A DNA stretch of 64,000 bases, taken from positions 248,001-312,000 of the forward strand of contig JAWKVX010000005.1 of assembly GCA_041397825.1 (NCBI GenBank), in the 5' to 3' direction. The notes below the pieces were generated by a model that was not told the origin of the DNA, searched no databases, and saw only the letters and a list, made by a program, of their open reading frames with translations. Origin of the DNA: JANNSX01 sp041397825. GTDB taxonomy: Bacteria; Pseudomonadota; Alphaproteobacteria; Rhizobiales; Hyphomicrobiaceae. Positions 25,337 to 33,888 of this stretch are shown here, piece by piece; the stretch's first letter is position 1, and every line of letters begins with the position of its first letter. Position numbers and translations under genes: made by a program.

Positions 25337-25882
25337 CTAGGGCGAGATCAGATTGCCGACGAATGGCAGCTCGCGAAAGCGATGGGCGAGATCCATTCCG
25401 TAGCCGACGACGAAGACGTTGGGACAATCGAAGGCGCGATGGTCGGCCGCAACACCGACCGCCCTCTCGACCGGCTTATCGAGCAGCACGCAGGTCACCA
25501 CCTTCCGGGCGCCACGCGCCGCCATCAGATCCTTGGCAAAGGCGAGCGTGCGGCCGGATTCGAGAATGTCGTCGACCAGCAGGACGTTGCGGTCCTTCAC
25601 GTCCGTCTCGACATCGCGCAGGATCTGCACCTGGCCGGAGGAGCGCATCGCATCCCGGTAGCTCGACAACGAAATGAAGTCGACCTCGGGCGACAGGCCG
25701 GCACGGTGCAACCCGCGGATCAGGTCGGCGGCGAAGACGAAACTGCCTTTGAGGATCGCCACCGCGAGCAGGTTGTCGAGCTTCCGCTCGGCGATGTCGC
25801 GCGCCAGCTCATCGATCCGCGCGGCGATCTGCTCGGCGCTGAAGATGACCTCGATGTTGGGAGTGGCGTCGGTCTGGGACAT
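25337..25882 (-). CDS. hpt: Hypoxanthine phosphoribosyltransferase
   Basis: This 181-residue protein is the normal length. The PRPP-binding loop VLLVDDILESGRTLAF (residues 100-115) is intact, LKGSFVFAADLIRG near 45 carries the cis-peptide loop, and SLSSYRDAMRSSGQVQI is the flexible catalytic loop. FDCPNVFVVGYGMDLAHRFR near the C-terminus is the purine-binding segment. It salvages hypoxanthine and guanine to IMP and GMP. It is downstream of the zinc-ribbon gene on the same strand, with an 87-bp gap. Confidence 0.94.
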   Translation of the reverse strand: MSQTDATPNIEVIFSAEQIAARIDELARDIAERKLDNLLAVAILKGSFVFAADLIRGLHRAGLSPEVDFISLSSYRDAMRSSGQVQILRDVETDVKDRNVLLVDDILESGRTLAFAKDLMAARGARKVVTCVLLDKPVERAVGVAADHRAFDCPNVFVVGYGMDLAHRFRELPFVGNLISP

Positions 25883-25969
25883 GGGTGGGATCGCTCGTGG
25901 GGTGAGGGCGTGACGATGACTGGTTTGGCGTCACGCCCATTGATACTTTGATTTTGGCACGACGGGCCA

Positions 25970-27094
25970 CTAGCGGCTGCTCGCGAAGCGAACCTGAATG
26001 GCACGGGGCCCCTCGACCGGAACCTTCAGTGTCGCCGAGAACTTGCTCGACTTGCCGGCCTGCAGCGTGCCCGGCAGGGCGTCGACCATGGCCCGATAGA
26101 ACAGCTCGTCGCCATTGGCATCGCGGAAGGCGATGACGGCGGTCGGAACCTTGACGGCCTGGTCGGTCACATTCTCGACCGCGACCGCGACCGTCAACTC
26201 GGCTTGACCGTCCACGGCCTTGCCCCACGTCGCCTTCACATCCTTGATGACGAGGCCGTAGCGGTTCACGGGCAGGCCGAGTTCCGCGTAGTACGGGGCC
26301 GCACCCGGCAGCCATGCGACGATCTGGTCGCGGCCCACATAGGCATAGGCGGCCAATGCCCCCATGGCCGCCAGATAGGCGACCCAGCCGACGATCGTGG
26401 CGGCCCGGCGGCCGCGCATGGCCCGCGGCTCCCTGTCGAATCCCGGACTTTGCCGTGCAGCGAAACCATCCGCACCGTAGTCGCCCTGATCGTAGTCGCC
26501 GTAGACGTCGTCCCGATAGGATTCAGGGGGCGGCTCGCGCCATAGCGGCTCGGGCCTGCGGCGTGGTCGTGGCGGCGCACTCTGCTCACCGAAATACTCG
26601 GCATCGGAATGGTGACCTCGGACCGGCCTTTGCGGTGGCTCCTGCGCCGGGTCCGCATAGCTGCGCGGTGCGGGCGGCGGCGCCGCGGCTGTCGCGTAGT
26701 TGTCCTCGTCGTCGAGGTCGACGTCGGGTGCCAGGCCGTTCACATGGGCCCGGCCATTGACGTCAGCGTTCGGCCGGCCGAACGGTGCCGCGCTCTCTGC
26801 CGTGGCGCCGTTCTGGTAGCTGGCCGCGCCGTTGCTTGCCGAAACCTCTGCGGTTCGAATCGTCGGGGGTGGCCGGGGGGGCGCCGGTTCGGACACCACG
26901 GGAGAGGGTGGCGGCGCGCTCGACAGGACAGGCTCCGACGGAATTTTGGGCGGGGCCGGGGTGGCGGGCGCCACGTCGATGGGGTCGGCCTTCCAGACAT
27001 GCGCGCAGCGCATGCACTTGACCTTGCGGCCGGCCGCCTGGGGCTGTTTGGAGATGTCGTAGGTCGACCCGCAATTGGGGCACCGAATGATCAT
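25970..27094 (-). CDS. MJ0042 zinc-ribbon / DUF3426 membrane protein
   Basis: A 374-residue protein. The N-terminus is a four-Cys zinc ribbon (CPNCGSTYDISKQPQAAG, then KVKCMRCAHVWKADP), the MJ0042 motif. A long disordered Pro/Ala/Arg region follows (about 45-225), then one transmembrane helix (IVGWVAYLAAMGALAAYAYV, about 234-253). The C-terminal periplasmic DUF3426-like domain (AELTVAVAVENVTDQAVKVP onward) has a beta-sandwich look. This architecture is widespread in proteobacteria and has no settled function. It is divergent from ftsEX across 188 bp, a neighbourhood I associate with Hyphomicrobiales, which hints at an envelope or division role. Confidence 0.85.
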   Translation of the reverse strand: MIIRCPNCGSTYDISKQPQAAGRKVKCMRCAHVWKADPIDVAPATPAPPKIPSEPVLSSAPPPSPVVSEPAPPRPPPTIRTAEVSASNGAASYQNGATAESAAPFGRPNADVNGRAHVNGLAPDVDLDDEDNYATAAAPPPAPRSYADPAQEPPQRPVRGHHSDAEYFGEQSAPPRPRRRPEPLWREPPPESYRDDVYGDYDQGDYGADGFAARQSPGFDREPRAMRGRRAATIVGWVAYLAAMGALAAYAYVGRDQIVAWLPGAAPYYAELGLPVNRYGLVIKDVKATWGKAVDGQAELTVAVAVENVTDQAVKVPTAVIAFRDANGDELFYRAMVDALPGTLQAGKSSKFSATLKVPVEGPRAIQVRFASSR

Positions 27095-27282
27095 AGCCCG
27101 ACCTGGTTCCTCAAAGTCTCGCCCGAATACTAGAGCAAAAAGTGGACTGAGTAAGGCTCAAAAAGCTGGCAAGCCCGATTCGGGATGGTAGACGAGAGGC
27201 CGGGTGGAGGGGAGGCCAATCTCCCATCTGCGGCGATTGACGGCACGGCTGCCTCGGGGTGGCGGTTGGGGAGTTTTGTTGG

Positions 27283-27939
27283 ATGATCCGCCTCGAGAAT
27301 GTCGGGCTGAGATATGGGCGGGGCCCGCAGATCCTGAAGGACGTCTCGTTCCATCTTCGGCCGGGCTCCTTCCACTTTCTGACCGGCCCTTCGGGTGCGG
27401 GCAAGACCTCGCTGTTGCGCATGCTCTTCATGTCGCAGCCGCCCTCCAGCGGCTCCGTGCATCTGTTCGAGGTCGACGTCTCGCGGGTCGAGCCCGCGAA
27501 GCGCGCCCAGCTCAGGCGCCGCATCGGCATCGTTTTCCAGGACTTCAGACTCCTCGATCACCTGACGACATGGGAGAACGTGGCCTTGCCGCTCCGGGTG
27601 ATCGGCAAGCGTCTGGTTGACTATCGGGAGGACGTGACGGACCTTCTGCAATGGGTCGGGCTCGGCGACCGCATGTATGCCTACCCCTCGATCTTGTCTG
27701 GCGGCGAAAAACAGCGCGCGGCCATTGCCCGGGCTGTCATCGGCAAGCCGGAGCTCCTGCTCGCCGACGAGCCGACCGGCAACGTCGACCCGCAGATGGC
27801 GCGACGATTGTTGCGTCTTTTCGTCGAGCTCAACCGGCTCGGCACATCGGTGGTCATCGCCACCCACGACTATCAGTTGATGAGGCAGTTCAAGACGCCT
27901 CGATTGGAGCTCCACGAGGGCCATGTCCGCATCGTATGA
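27283..27939 (+). CDS. ftsE: Cell-division ATP-binding protein FtsE
   Basis: The ATG at 27283 gives 218 residues and the normal FtsE N-terminus (MIRLENVGLRYGRGPQIL); an upstream in-frame start at 27259 would add 8 unlikely residues. Walker A is GPSGAGKT (35-42), Q-loop VFQDFRLLDHLTTWENVA near 85, signature LSGGEKQRAAIARA near 138, Walker B LLLADEPTGNVD near 158 and the switch His in VIATHDYQLM near 194. With FtsX it forms an ABC complex that activates peptidoglycan hydrolases at the septum. It overlaps ftsX by 17 bp. Confidence 0.95.
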   Translation: MIRLENVGLRYGRGPQILKDVSFHLRPGSFHFLTGPSGAGKTSLLRMLFMSQPPSSGSVHLFEVDVSRVEPAKRAQLRRRIGIVFQDFRLLDHLTTWENVALPLRVIGKRLVDYREDVTDLLQWVGLGDRMYAYPSILSGGEKQRAAIARAVIGKPELLLADEPTGNVDPQMARRLLRLFVELNRLGTSVVIATHDYQLMRQFKTPRLELHEGHVRIV

Positions 27940-28972
27940 CAATCCCTACCTGACGGGTGGCAGCCGGCCGGCCGATTCCGAGCCGGAGGAGCCCGTCCGT
28001 CCGGTCACGGACGATGCCTTCGAGCAGGGCGTGCCGGCGCGGGCCAAGCCGGGGCAGAAGGCGACGACATCGGCTCCGATCGTTCCGGCTGGCTCGGTCA
28101 CAGGCAACTCGCTGATGCTGGTGATCGCCATCATGTGCTTCCTCGCCTGCCTGACCGCTGGCGTGGTCTATCTGGTCAATCAGACGGCCGCGGCCTGGAT
28201 GCGGGATGTCGGCACCGAGGTCACGGTGCAGATTCAACCCGAGGATTCCGTCGAGGCCACGGAGAAGCTCGTCAGCCGGGTCGCCTTCTATCTCGGAACG
28301 CTACCGGGTTTGAACAGCCGACATATTCTCTCGCTGGACGAATCCGCCAAGCTGCTGGAGCCATGGCTCGGACAGTCGGAGGCTTTGAAACAGCTGCCAC
28401 TGCCCCGGCTCATTGCCGTCGAGATCGACGCCTCGGCGCCGCCGGACCTCGCCGCCCTCAACCGGGCGCTCGCCGCCGAGTATCCGGACGGCAAGGTCAG
28501 CCTCGACGACCATCACCAGTGGCAGTCGCAAATCCGGACAGTGACCCGGTTTCTCGCTATCGCTGGTCTGGGGGTGCTGCTGCTGGTCGGCACGGCGACT
28601 GTGCTGCTCATCGTCTCGGCCACGCGAAGCGCAATGGCCTCCAATCGCGAAATCGTCGAGGTGCTGCACTTCGTCGGCGCCACGGACCGGTTCATCGCCC
28701 GCGAGTTCGAGCGGCATTTCCTTTCGCTCGGAATCAAGGCCGGGCTGGTCGGCGCCGGGGCGGCGGCCGCATCCTTTTTCCTGATGCCCGTGATTCTCCC
28801 ACTGCTGGGCGGTAGCCCGGTCACGGATGCCCAGATGGGCTACCTCGTCGGCACGGGGTCGCTCGATCTCTCGGGCTATGCCTTGCTCGGCATCGTCGTC
28901 ATCGTTGTTGCTGCACTTTGCATGTTGACCTCACGCTACGGGGTCTTTCGCATTCTGAACGCCCGGGACTAG
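27923..28972 (+). CDS. ftsX: Cell-division protein FtsX
   Basis: A 349-residue permease-like protein. About 60 N-terminal cytoplasmic residues are Pro/Glu-rich. The first transmembrane helix (LMLVIAIMCFLACLTAGVVY, about 64-83) is followed by a periplasmic domain (about 95-205) that in this family binds hydrolase activators. Three more helices follow near 210-232, 268-293 and 317-340. The segment VEVLHFVGATDRFIAREFER is the conserved coupling region facing FtsE. Four helices in all match the family. The 17-bp overlap with ftsE implies coupled translation. Confidence 0.93.
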   Translation: MSASYDNPYLTGGSRPADSEPEEPVRPVTDDAFEQGVPARAKPGQKATTSAPIVPAGSVTGNSLMLVIAIMCFLACLTAGVVYLVNQTAAAWMRDVGTEVTVQIQPEDSVEATEKLVSRVAFYLGTLPGLNSRHILSLDESAKLLEPWLGQSEALKQLPLPRLIAVEIDASAPPDLAALNRALAAEYPDGKVSLDDHHQWQSQIRTVTRFLAIAGLGVLLLVGTATVLLIVSATRSAMASNREIVEVLHFVGATDRFIAREFERHFLSLGIKAGLVGAGAAAASFFLMPVILPLLGGSPVTDAQMGYLVGTGSLDLSGYALLGIVVIVVAALCMLTSRYGVFRILNARD

Positions 28973-29114
28973 TCTGGCGTCGCGTTTTTGTTGACCAATG
29001 ATGCGGCGAGGGTGGGGTCAGCATCGGCAGGAGTCCAGGATTCGCATTACGCCGCAAATCGGCTATTCTCTTTGCATATCCGGGGCCTGAGGACCGACCA
29101 GAGCGGCTGGAGTG

Positions 29115-29759
29115 ATGAAGCAACTGGCCACATGGCTGACGCGCTTGACGATGGCCGGGCTGGTCGCGTTCGGCCTGGGATTCGCGCTGTTCGCCGAAGG
29201 CATCGCCCGTGAGCCGGGCCCCGAGCCGGGGCGGGCCGATGCCATCGTGGCCCTCACCGGCGGCGAGGACCGGATCGATGTCGCCGTCGGCCTGCTCTCG
29301 CGGGGGTTCGGCACGCGGCTGCTGATCTCAGGTGTGAACAAGCAGACGTCGAAAGACGCGCTGAGGGCCGAGGCACCGGCGGCTGCCGAGCTCTATGACT
29401 GCTGCATCGATATCGGCCGGGAGGCGCAGGACACGATCGGCAATGCCAGCGAGACCGAGGCCTGGGTCGAGACGCACGGCTTCCGCTCGCTGATCATCGT
29501 CACCTCGAGCTACCACATGCCGAGATCGATCGCCGAACTGCAACGCGCGATGCCCGAGATCGAGCTGGTTCCGCACGCCGTTGTGAGCGATAGGCTGCAT
29601 ATGGATCGGTGGTGGCGGCATCCGGCGACCGCCCGCTTGCTGTTTCGCGAATACCTGAAGTTCATTCCGGCAGCGGCTCGCCTCATCTGGACGCGGTTGG
29701 CGGGCACCGATCCTGCGTCGGGTCTGGGCGGCGATGCCGCCAAGGTCTCGAAGCTCTGA
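29115..29759 (+). CDS. YdcF/SanA-like (DUF218) membrane protein
   Basis: The start at 29115 gives 214 residues. An N-terminal helix (LTMAGLVAFGLGFALFAEGI) anchors the protein. The DUF218 domain begins at ADAIVALTGGEDRIDVAVGL and continues with GFGTRLLISGVNKQTS, IGREAQDTIGNASETEAWV near 120 and RSLIIVTSSYHMPRSIAEL near 135. This is the usual pattern of Gly-Gly, Asn-Thr-x-E-A and Ser-x-x-H-M-R-R-like motifs. The family is linked to envelope integrity (SanA, ElyC) but its reaction is unclear. It lies 142 bp after ftsX and 4 bp before the acyltransferase, suggesting an operon. Confidence 0.86.
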   Translation: MKQLATWLTRLTMAGLVAFGLGFALFAEGIAREPGPEPGRADAIVALTGGEDRIDVAVGLLSRGFGTRLLISGVNKQTSKDALRAEAPAAAELYDCCIDIGREAQDTIGNASETEAWVETHGFRSLIIVTSSYHMPRSIAELQRAMPEIELVPHAVVSDRLHMDRWWRHPATARLLFREYLKFIPAAARLIWTRLAGTDPASGLGGDAAKVSKL

Positions 29760-29763
29760 GCCG

Positions 29764-30531
29764 ATGATTGCCCTGCGCTCAACCCTTTTCAATCTCGCCT
29801 TCTACATTGTGACGGCCCTGTTCCTGGTGATCGGCAGCCCGCTGCTGTTCGGACCACGGGCTTGGGCCATGGCAGGCCTCAAGGCGCATGCACGGGCATC
29901 GCTCTTGCTGCTCCGATGGATCGCCGGTATCCGCATGGAGGTGCGTGGCCGCGAGCGGATACCCAGAGGTGCGGCGCTGGTCGCCTCCAAGCACCAGTCG
30001 GCGTGGGACACCTTCGCGCTCGTGCCGCTGTTCGCGGATCCGGCCCTGGTGATGAAGGTCGAGTTGTTGAAGATCCCCTTCTACGGCTGGTTCTCGCGCA
30101 AGTTCGAAATGATCTTCGTCGCGCGCGACAAGCGCGGCAGCGCCTTGAAGCAGATGCTGAGGGACGCCAAGGCCCGGCGCGATCAGGGCCGGCAGATCCT
30201 GATCTTCCCGGAGGGCAACCGGCGCGCCCCGGGCGCGGAGCCCGACTACAAGCCTGGGGTCATGGCGCTCTATGACGGGCTCGGCCTCCCCTGCGTCCCG
30301 ATGGCGCTCAACTCCGGCCTCTACTGGCCGCGCCGCTCCTTCTGGCGCTATCCCGGCACCATCGTCGTCGAGGTGCTGGAGCCCATTCCCGCCGGACTGC
30401 CGCGGAAGGAATTCCTAGGTCGACTCGAGACCGAGATCGAGACAGCGACGGCAAGGCTGGCGGGAGAGGGGCCGCCATCGCGTCGTCCACGTCCGCCGTC
30501 GGCTGAGCCACGCATCTCGGATGCCTCATAG
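29764..30531 (+). CDS. plsC: 1-Acyl-sn-glycerol-3-phosphate acyltransferase (PlsC family)
   Basis: The ATG at 29764, 4 bp after the previous stop, gives 255 residues. An N-terminal membrane helix (TLFNLAFYIVTALFLVIGSP) precedes the acyltransferase motifs: SKHQSAWDT with His77-x4-Asp82, the GWFSRKFEMIFVARDK block, ILIFPEGNRRAPG near 150 and GLPCVPMALNSGLYWPRRSF near 178. It acylates lysophosphatidate to phosphatidate at the inner membrane. The C-terminal tail after about 235 is Pro/Arg-rich and not part of the catalytic fold. A paralogue acting on another lysolipid cannot be excluded. Confidence 0.9.
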   Translation: MIALRSTLFNLAFYIVTALFLVIGSPLLFGPRAWAMAGLKAHARASLLLLRWIAGIRMEVRGRERIPRGAALVASKHQSAWDTFALVPLFADPALVMKVELLKIPFYGWFSRKFEMIFVARDKRGSALKQMLRDAKARRDQGRQILIFPEGNRRAPGAEPDYKPGVMALYDGLGLPCVPMALNSGLYWPRRSFWRYPGTIVVEVLEPIPAGLPRKEFLGRLETEIETATARLAGEGPPSRRPRPPSAEPRISDAS

Positions 30532-30546
30532 AGTTCTGGTACAAAA

Positions 30547-30561
30547 CAAGAACATTTCTTG
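30547..30561. promoter_or_regulatory. Perfect palindrome overlapping the nrdJ -35 element
   Basis: CAAGAA-CAT-TTCTTG: 6-bp arms around a 3-bp centre, overlapping the first three bases of the TTGACC -35 box. It is placed where a repressor would block RNA polymerase. It does not resemble the NrdR box (ACACWATATMTWGTGT) or the alphaproteobacterial LexA site (GTTC-N7-GTTC). Confidence 0.45.
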
Positions 30562-30587
30562 ACCGAGACATTCTCTTGAGGTATTCT
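30559..30587 (+). promoter_or_regulatory. Predicted sigma-70 promoter of nrdJ
   Basis: TTGACC (30559-30564) and TATTCT (30582-30587) are separated by exactly 17 bp. Transcription would start near 30594, giving a leader of under 30 nt before the ATG at 30622. This is the best promoter match I noticed in the window. Confidence 0.6.
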
Positions 30588-30621
30588 TGCCAAGCTCGGC
30601 CCGAGCACAAACGGCGAGGCC

Positions 30622-33006
30622 ATGTCTCAGGAATTCAAGACGTTTTCCGGAATCTCGGAGCAAATCTGGGATCTCAAATACCGTCTCCGCGACGCGGCCG
30701 GCCGGCCCGTCGACCGGACGGTCGACGACACCTTCCGGCGGGTGGCGGAAGCAGCCGCCAAGGTCGAGAAGGGCTCATCGAAACGTTGGGCGGACCGTTT
30801 CCATGCGGTCATGGCCGATTTCGCCTTCTTGCCGGCAGGTCGGATTCTCGCGGGCGCCGGGACCGGGCGGGACGTGACATTGTTCAATTGCTTCGTCATG
30901 GGGCGGATCGACGACGACCTCGCGGCGATCTTCGACGGCGTCAAGGACGGCGCGCTGACGATGCAGCAAGGTGGCGGCATCGGCATGGATTTCTCGACGC
31001 TCCGCCCGAAGGGCGCGCCGGTCAGGAGCGTCGCCGCGGAAGCCTCGGGCCCCGTCAGCTTCATGGACGTCTGGGATGCGATGTGCCGGACGATCAAGTC
31101 GGCCGGCGCGCGGCGCGGAGCCATGATGGGGACGCTGCGTTGCGACCACCCCGACATCGAGGTCTTCATCGAGGCCAAATCTGATCCGGCGCGTCTCAGG
31201 AACTTCAATGTCTCGGTGCTGGTGACGGACGCCTTCGTCGCGGCCGTTCGATCCGATGCCGACTGGCCGCTCGTCTTCGAGGGCAGGGTCTTTCGCACTG
31301 TCAAGGCCAGGGCGCTCTGGCAGAAGATCATGCGCGCCACCTACGACTATGCGGAGCCGGGCGTCATTTTCATCGACCGCGTGAACGAGCAGAACAACCT
31401 TGCCTACTGCGAGACGATCGCTGCGACGAACCCCTGCGGCGAGCAACCCCTGCCACCCTATGGCGCCTGTCTCCTCGGCTCGATCAATCTCGCGCAGGTG
31501 GTGCGTCAGCCGTTCGAGGCGGATGCGAGCCTCGACGAGGCGCGCCTTGCCGAACTGACGGCGGTCGCCGTCCGCTTCCTCGACAATGTCATCGACGTCT
31601 CCCGCTATCCGTTGAAGGCCCAGCGAAAGGAGGCGAAGGGGAAGCGGCGCATCGGTCTCGGCATCACCGGCCTTGCCGATGCGCTGATCATGCTCGGAGC
31701 CGGCTATGGCAGCGAGCGCGGCCGGGCGTTGGCGCAGAGGTGGATGGCTGCCATCCAGGCCGCCGCCTATGAGGCGAGCGTCGAGCTCGCGCGCGAGAAA
31801 GGGGCATTCCCGCTCTTCGAGGCGAAGGGCTATTTGGCGGCACCGGGCATCGTCCGCCTCGAGACCGGTCTGCGGAAAGCGATCGGCAGGCACGGCATCC
31901 GCAACGGCCTGCTGACGTCGATTGCTCCGACCGGCACGATCTCGCTGCTCGCAGGCAATGTCTCGAGCGGCATAGAGCCGGTGTTCGATTTCCGCTACGA
32001 CCGGCGCATCCTCGCCCCCGACGGCACGGCGCAGCATGAAGTGGTCGAGGACTACACCCATCGCCTCTTCCGGCACCTCAAGGGCCGGGAAGCGGCATTG
32101 CCGCCGGCCTTCGTCAGGGCGGGCGAGCTGGCGCCATCGGCGCATCTTGCCATGCAGGCCGCCGTCCAGGCCCATGTCGATTCCTCGATCTCGAAGACCA
32201 TCAATTGCCCGGCCGCGATCAGCTTCGAGGATTTCGAGAGCATCTACCTCGAAGCGTATGCGCTCGGCCTCAAGGGCTGCACGACCTACCGGCCCAACCC
32301 GGTGACGGGCGCCGTCCTCGAGGGGATCGACGAGGCGCCAACCTCGGACCAGGTGCCTGCACCGACGTCGGATCGGCCGCCCGGGTCCCCCGGCACGATC
32401 ACGGCAAGGCCGGCACGGGCGGATGCCGACATCGTGTACATGGCCAAGCCACTTCAACGCGAGCCGGTGCTCGAGGGTTATACCTACAAACTCAAATGGC
32501 CGGACTCCGACCATGCCATGTACATCACCATCAACGACATCACTCAGGAGGGCCGGCGGCGGCCCTTCGAGGTCTTCATCAACTCGAAGAACCTCGAGCA
32601 CTATGCCTGGACGGTGGCGCTGACGCGCATGATCAGTGCGGTGTTCCGGCGCGGTGGCGACGTCTCCTTCGTCGTCGAGGAGTTGAAGGCCGTCTTCGAT
32701 CCGCGCGGCGGCCAGTGGCTCGGCGGACGCTTTGTGCCGAGTCTTCTGGCCGCGATCGGTGAAATCATCGAGACCCATATGATAAACATTGGATTCCTGG
32801 TCCCGGAACCCGGGCTCTCCCCGGAGGTTCTGTCACCTGGTGACCGCCGAAGGGTCGAGATGGTGACACCGGACCCGGCTGACCGGGGTCAGGCCGCGCC
32901 TCAGGCATTGCCACGGAAGTTCTGCCCGAAGTGCAACATGCCGTCCCTGATCGTCCAGGAAGGTTGCTGGCTCTGCACCTCTTGCGGGTTCTCGAAATGC
33001 AGTTGA
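30622..33006 (+). CDS. nrdJ: Adenosylcobalamin-dependent (class II) ribonucleotide reductase
   Basis: A 794-residue class II reductase. Visible landmarks are VTLFNCFVMGRIDDD near 86, QGGGIGMDFSTLRPKGAPV near 116, CETIAATNPCGEQPLPPYGA near 263 (active-site Cys and Glu), SIAPTGTISLLAGNVSSGIEP near 432 and the TSCPD-like region near 640-740. The C-terminus ends in a zinc-ribbon-like Cys cluster (CPKCNMP, then CWLCTSCGFSKCS), which in this family re-reduces the active site. It makes deoxyribonucleotides with or without oxygen. This is the shorter class II form; the Hyphomicrobiales enzyme I know is often over 1200 residues. Its own promoter lies directly upstream. No nrdAB or nrdD is in the window. 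Confidence 0.94.
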   Translation: MSQEFKTFSGISEQIWDLKYRLRDAAGRPVDRTVDDTFRRVAEAAAKVEKGSSKRWADRFHAVMADFAFLPAGRILAGAGTGRDVTLFNCFVMGRIDDDLAAIFDGVKDGALTMQQGGGIGMDFSTLRPKGAPVRSVAAEASGPVSFMDVWDAMCRTIKSAGARRGAMMGTLRCDHPDIEVFIEAKSDPARLRNFNVSVLVTDAFVAAVRSDADWPLVFEGRVFRTVKARALWQKIMRATYDYAEPGVIFIDRVNEQNNLAYCETIAATNPCGEQPLPPYGACLLGSINLAQVVRQPFEADASLDEARLAELTAVAVRFLDNVIDVSRYPLKAQRKEAKGKRRIGLGITGLADALIMLGAGYGSERGRALAQRWMAAIQAAAYEASVELAREKGAFPLFEAKGYLAAPGIVRLETGLRKAIGRHGIRNGLLTSIAPTGTISLLAGNVSSGIEPVFDFRYDRRILAPDGTAQHEVVEDYTHRLFRHLKGREAALPPAFVRAGELAPSAHLAMQAAVQAHVDSSISKTINCPAAISFEDFESIYLEAYALGLKGCTTYRPNPVTGAVLEGIDEAPTSDQVPAPTSDRPPGSPGTITARPARADADIVYMAKPLQREPVLEGYTYKLKWPDSDHAMYITINDITQEGRRRPFEVFINSKNLEHYAWTVALTRMISAVFRRGGDVSFVVEELKAVFDPRGGQWLGGRFVPSLLAAIGEIIETHMINIGFLVPEPGLSPEVLSPGDRRRVEMVTPDPADRGQAAPQALPRKFCPKCNMPSLIVQEGCWLCTSCGFSKCS

Positions 33007-33203
33007 GGGCGGGGTCGGCTCGTGTTTTGTCTGCAACAGACGGGGCATATCCGCCACCGTATCGCCATTTATCAAGAGGTTATTGCCTTAGTTCCGCTTG
33101 AAACCCTCATTATTTCTCCCACGTGATTGCAGCCGGGTATGCCCCACTTGGTCGTCCCGGCACGGCAGCAGCGACGAATAGGACCACGGACGAGGCCACA
33201 GTC

Positions 33204-33629
33204 ATGCGCAGGACCTCTTCGGCTGAAACCACCGCCAAGGCGCGCCGACCGCGCGAGCTGTCCGTCCCGGCCGTACAACGTCTGCACATCTGGCGCGGCG
33301 CGTCGGGTCGTCGTTACGTCCATGGCGTCTTCCGCCTCGTAGACTGCCCCGAGGTCGAGAGCGCGGCCTATGTGCTGGTCCGCCGTACGGCCGATGGCCG
33401 GCGCAAGGCGTTGAGGATCGACCGGACGAAGTCGGCGGCACCCTCGCTCAATCTGGCCCAGATCCGCCAGGTGGCCGCTCAGCTCGGCGCCAACGAGGTG
33501 CACTTGCACAGCTTGGCGCAGAGCGAGACGTTGCGCGCAACCATTGTCTTCGATCTCCGTGCCGGCCTGTTCGGCTCACTCGCTGCCGAGGCCGAGCGCG
33601 TCCGGCCGGTTGCCTCGCGGGCCAGTTGA
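33204..33629 (+). CDS. Small conserved-looking protein of unknown function
   Basis: The ATG at 33204 gives 141 residues. Upstream in-frame sequence from 33123 is possible but looks non-coding. It is basic, has no signal peptide and has a central segment HIWRGASGRRYVHGVFRLVDCPE, then AAYVLVRRTADGRRKALRI. This pattern of Tyr-Val-His, Cys-Pro and Val-Arg-Arg resembles short uncharacterised proteins I recall from Hyphomicrobiales. The C-terminus (DLRAGLFGSLAAEAERVRP) is helical. It stands alone between nrdJ and the convergent ChaC-like gene, with no operon partner. Confidence 0.6.
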   Translation: MRRTSSAETTAKARRPRELSVPAVQRLHIWRGASGRRYVHGVFRLVDCPEVESAAYVLVRRTADGRRKALRIDRTKSAAPSLNLAQIRQVAAQLGANEVHLHSLAQSETLRATIVFDLRAGLFGSLAAEAERVRPVASRAS

Positions 33630-33888
33630 CGGCCTCGCGGATTTCCCTGCCCAGATGCGGTCGATCTGTGCGACTTTCGTCTTGAGACGAGTCGGTGGAC
33701 AAGCCATGCGCTGCGTCTGACCTAAGCCCACCTCCACATCACCCTTGCCGATATTGCGCGTGCGCGGCGGATCGCCGAGATGCCAGTGAGAGACGAGCAA
33801 AAAGAGCCTTTACGATATCTGAGATCTCGCTGACGACAGGCTGCATCGGATCACGATCGAGAAGCTCCGATCGAGACCAGCGACCCAC

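Noticed and set aside
30532..30621. Possible cobalamin riboswitch before the B12-dependent reductase
   Set aside because: The space is under 100 bp, no B12-box-like sequence is present, and a promoter with a very short leader fits better.
30775..32778. Long open frame (over 660 codons) on the minus strand opposite nrdJ
   Set aside because: It is a GC-rich shadow of the nrdJ codons, with composition full of Arg, Asp and His and no family motif.
33576..33800. 74-codon minus-strand frame between two convergent genes
   Set aside because: It overlaps the end of the 141-residue gene, has no ribosome site and has no family-like pattern.
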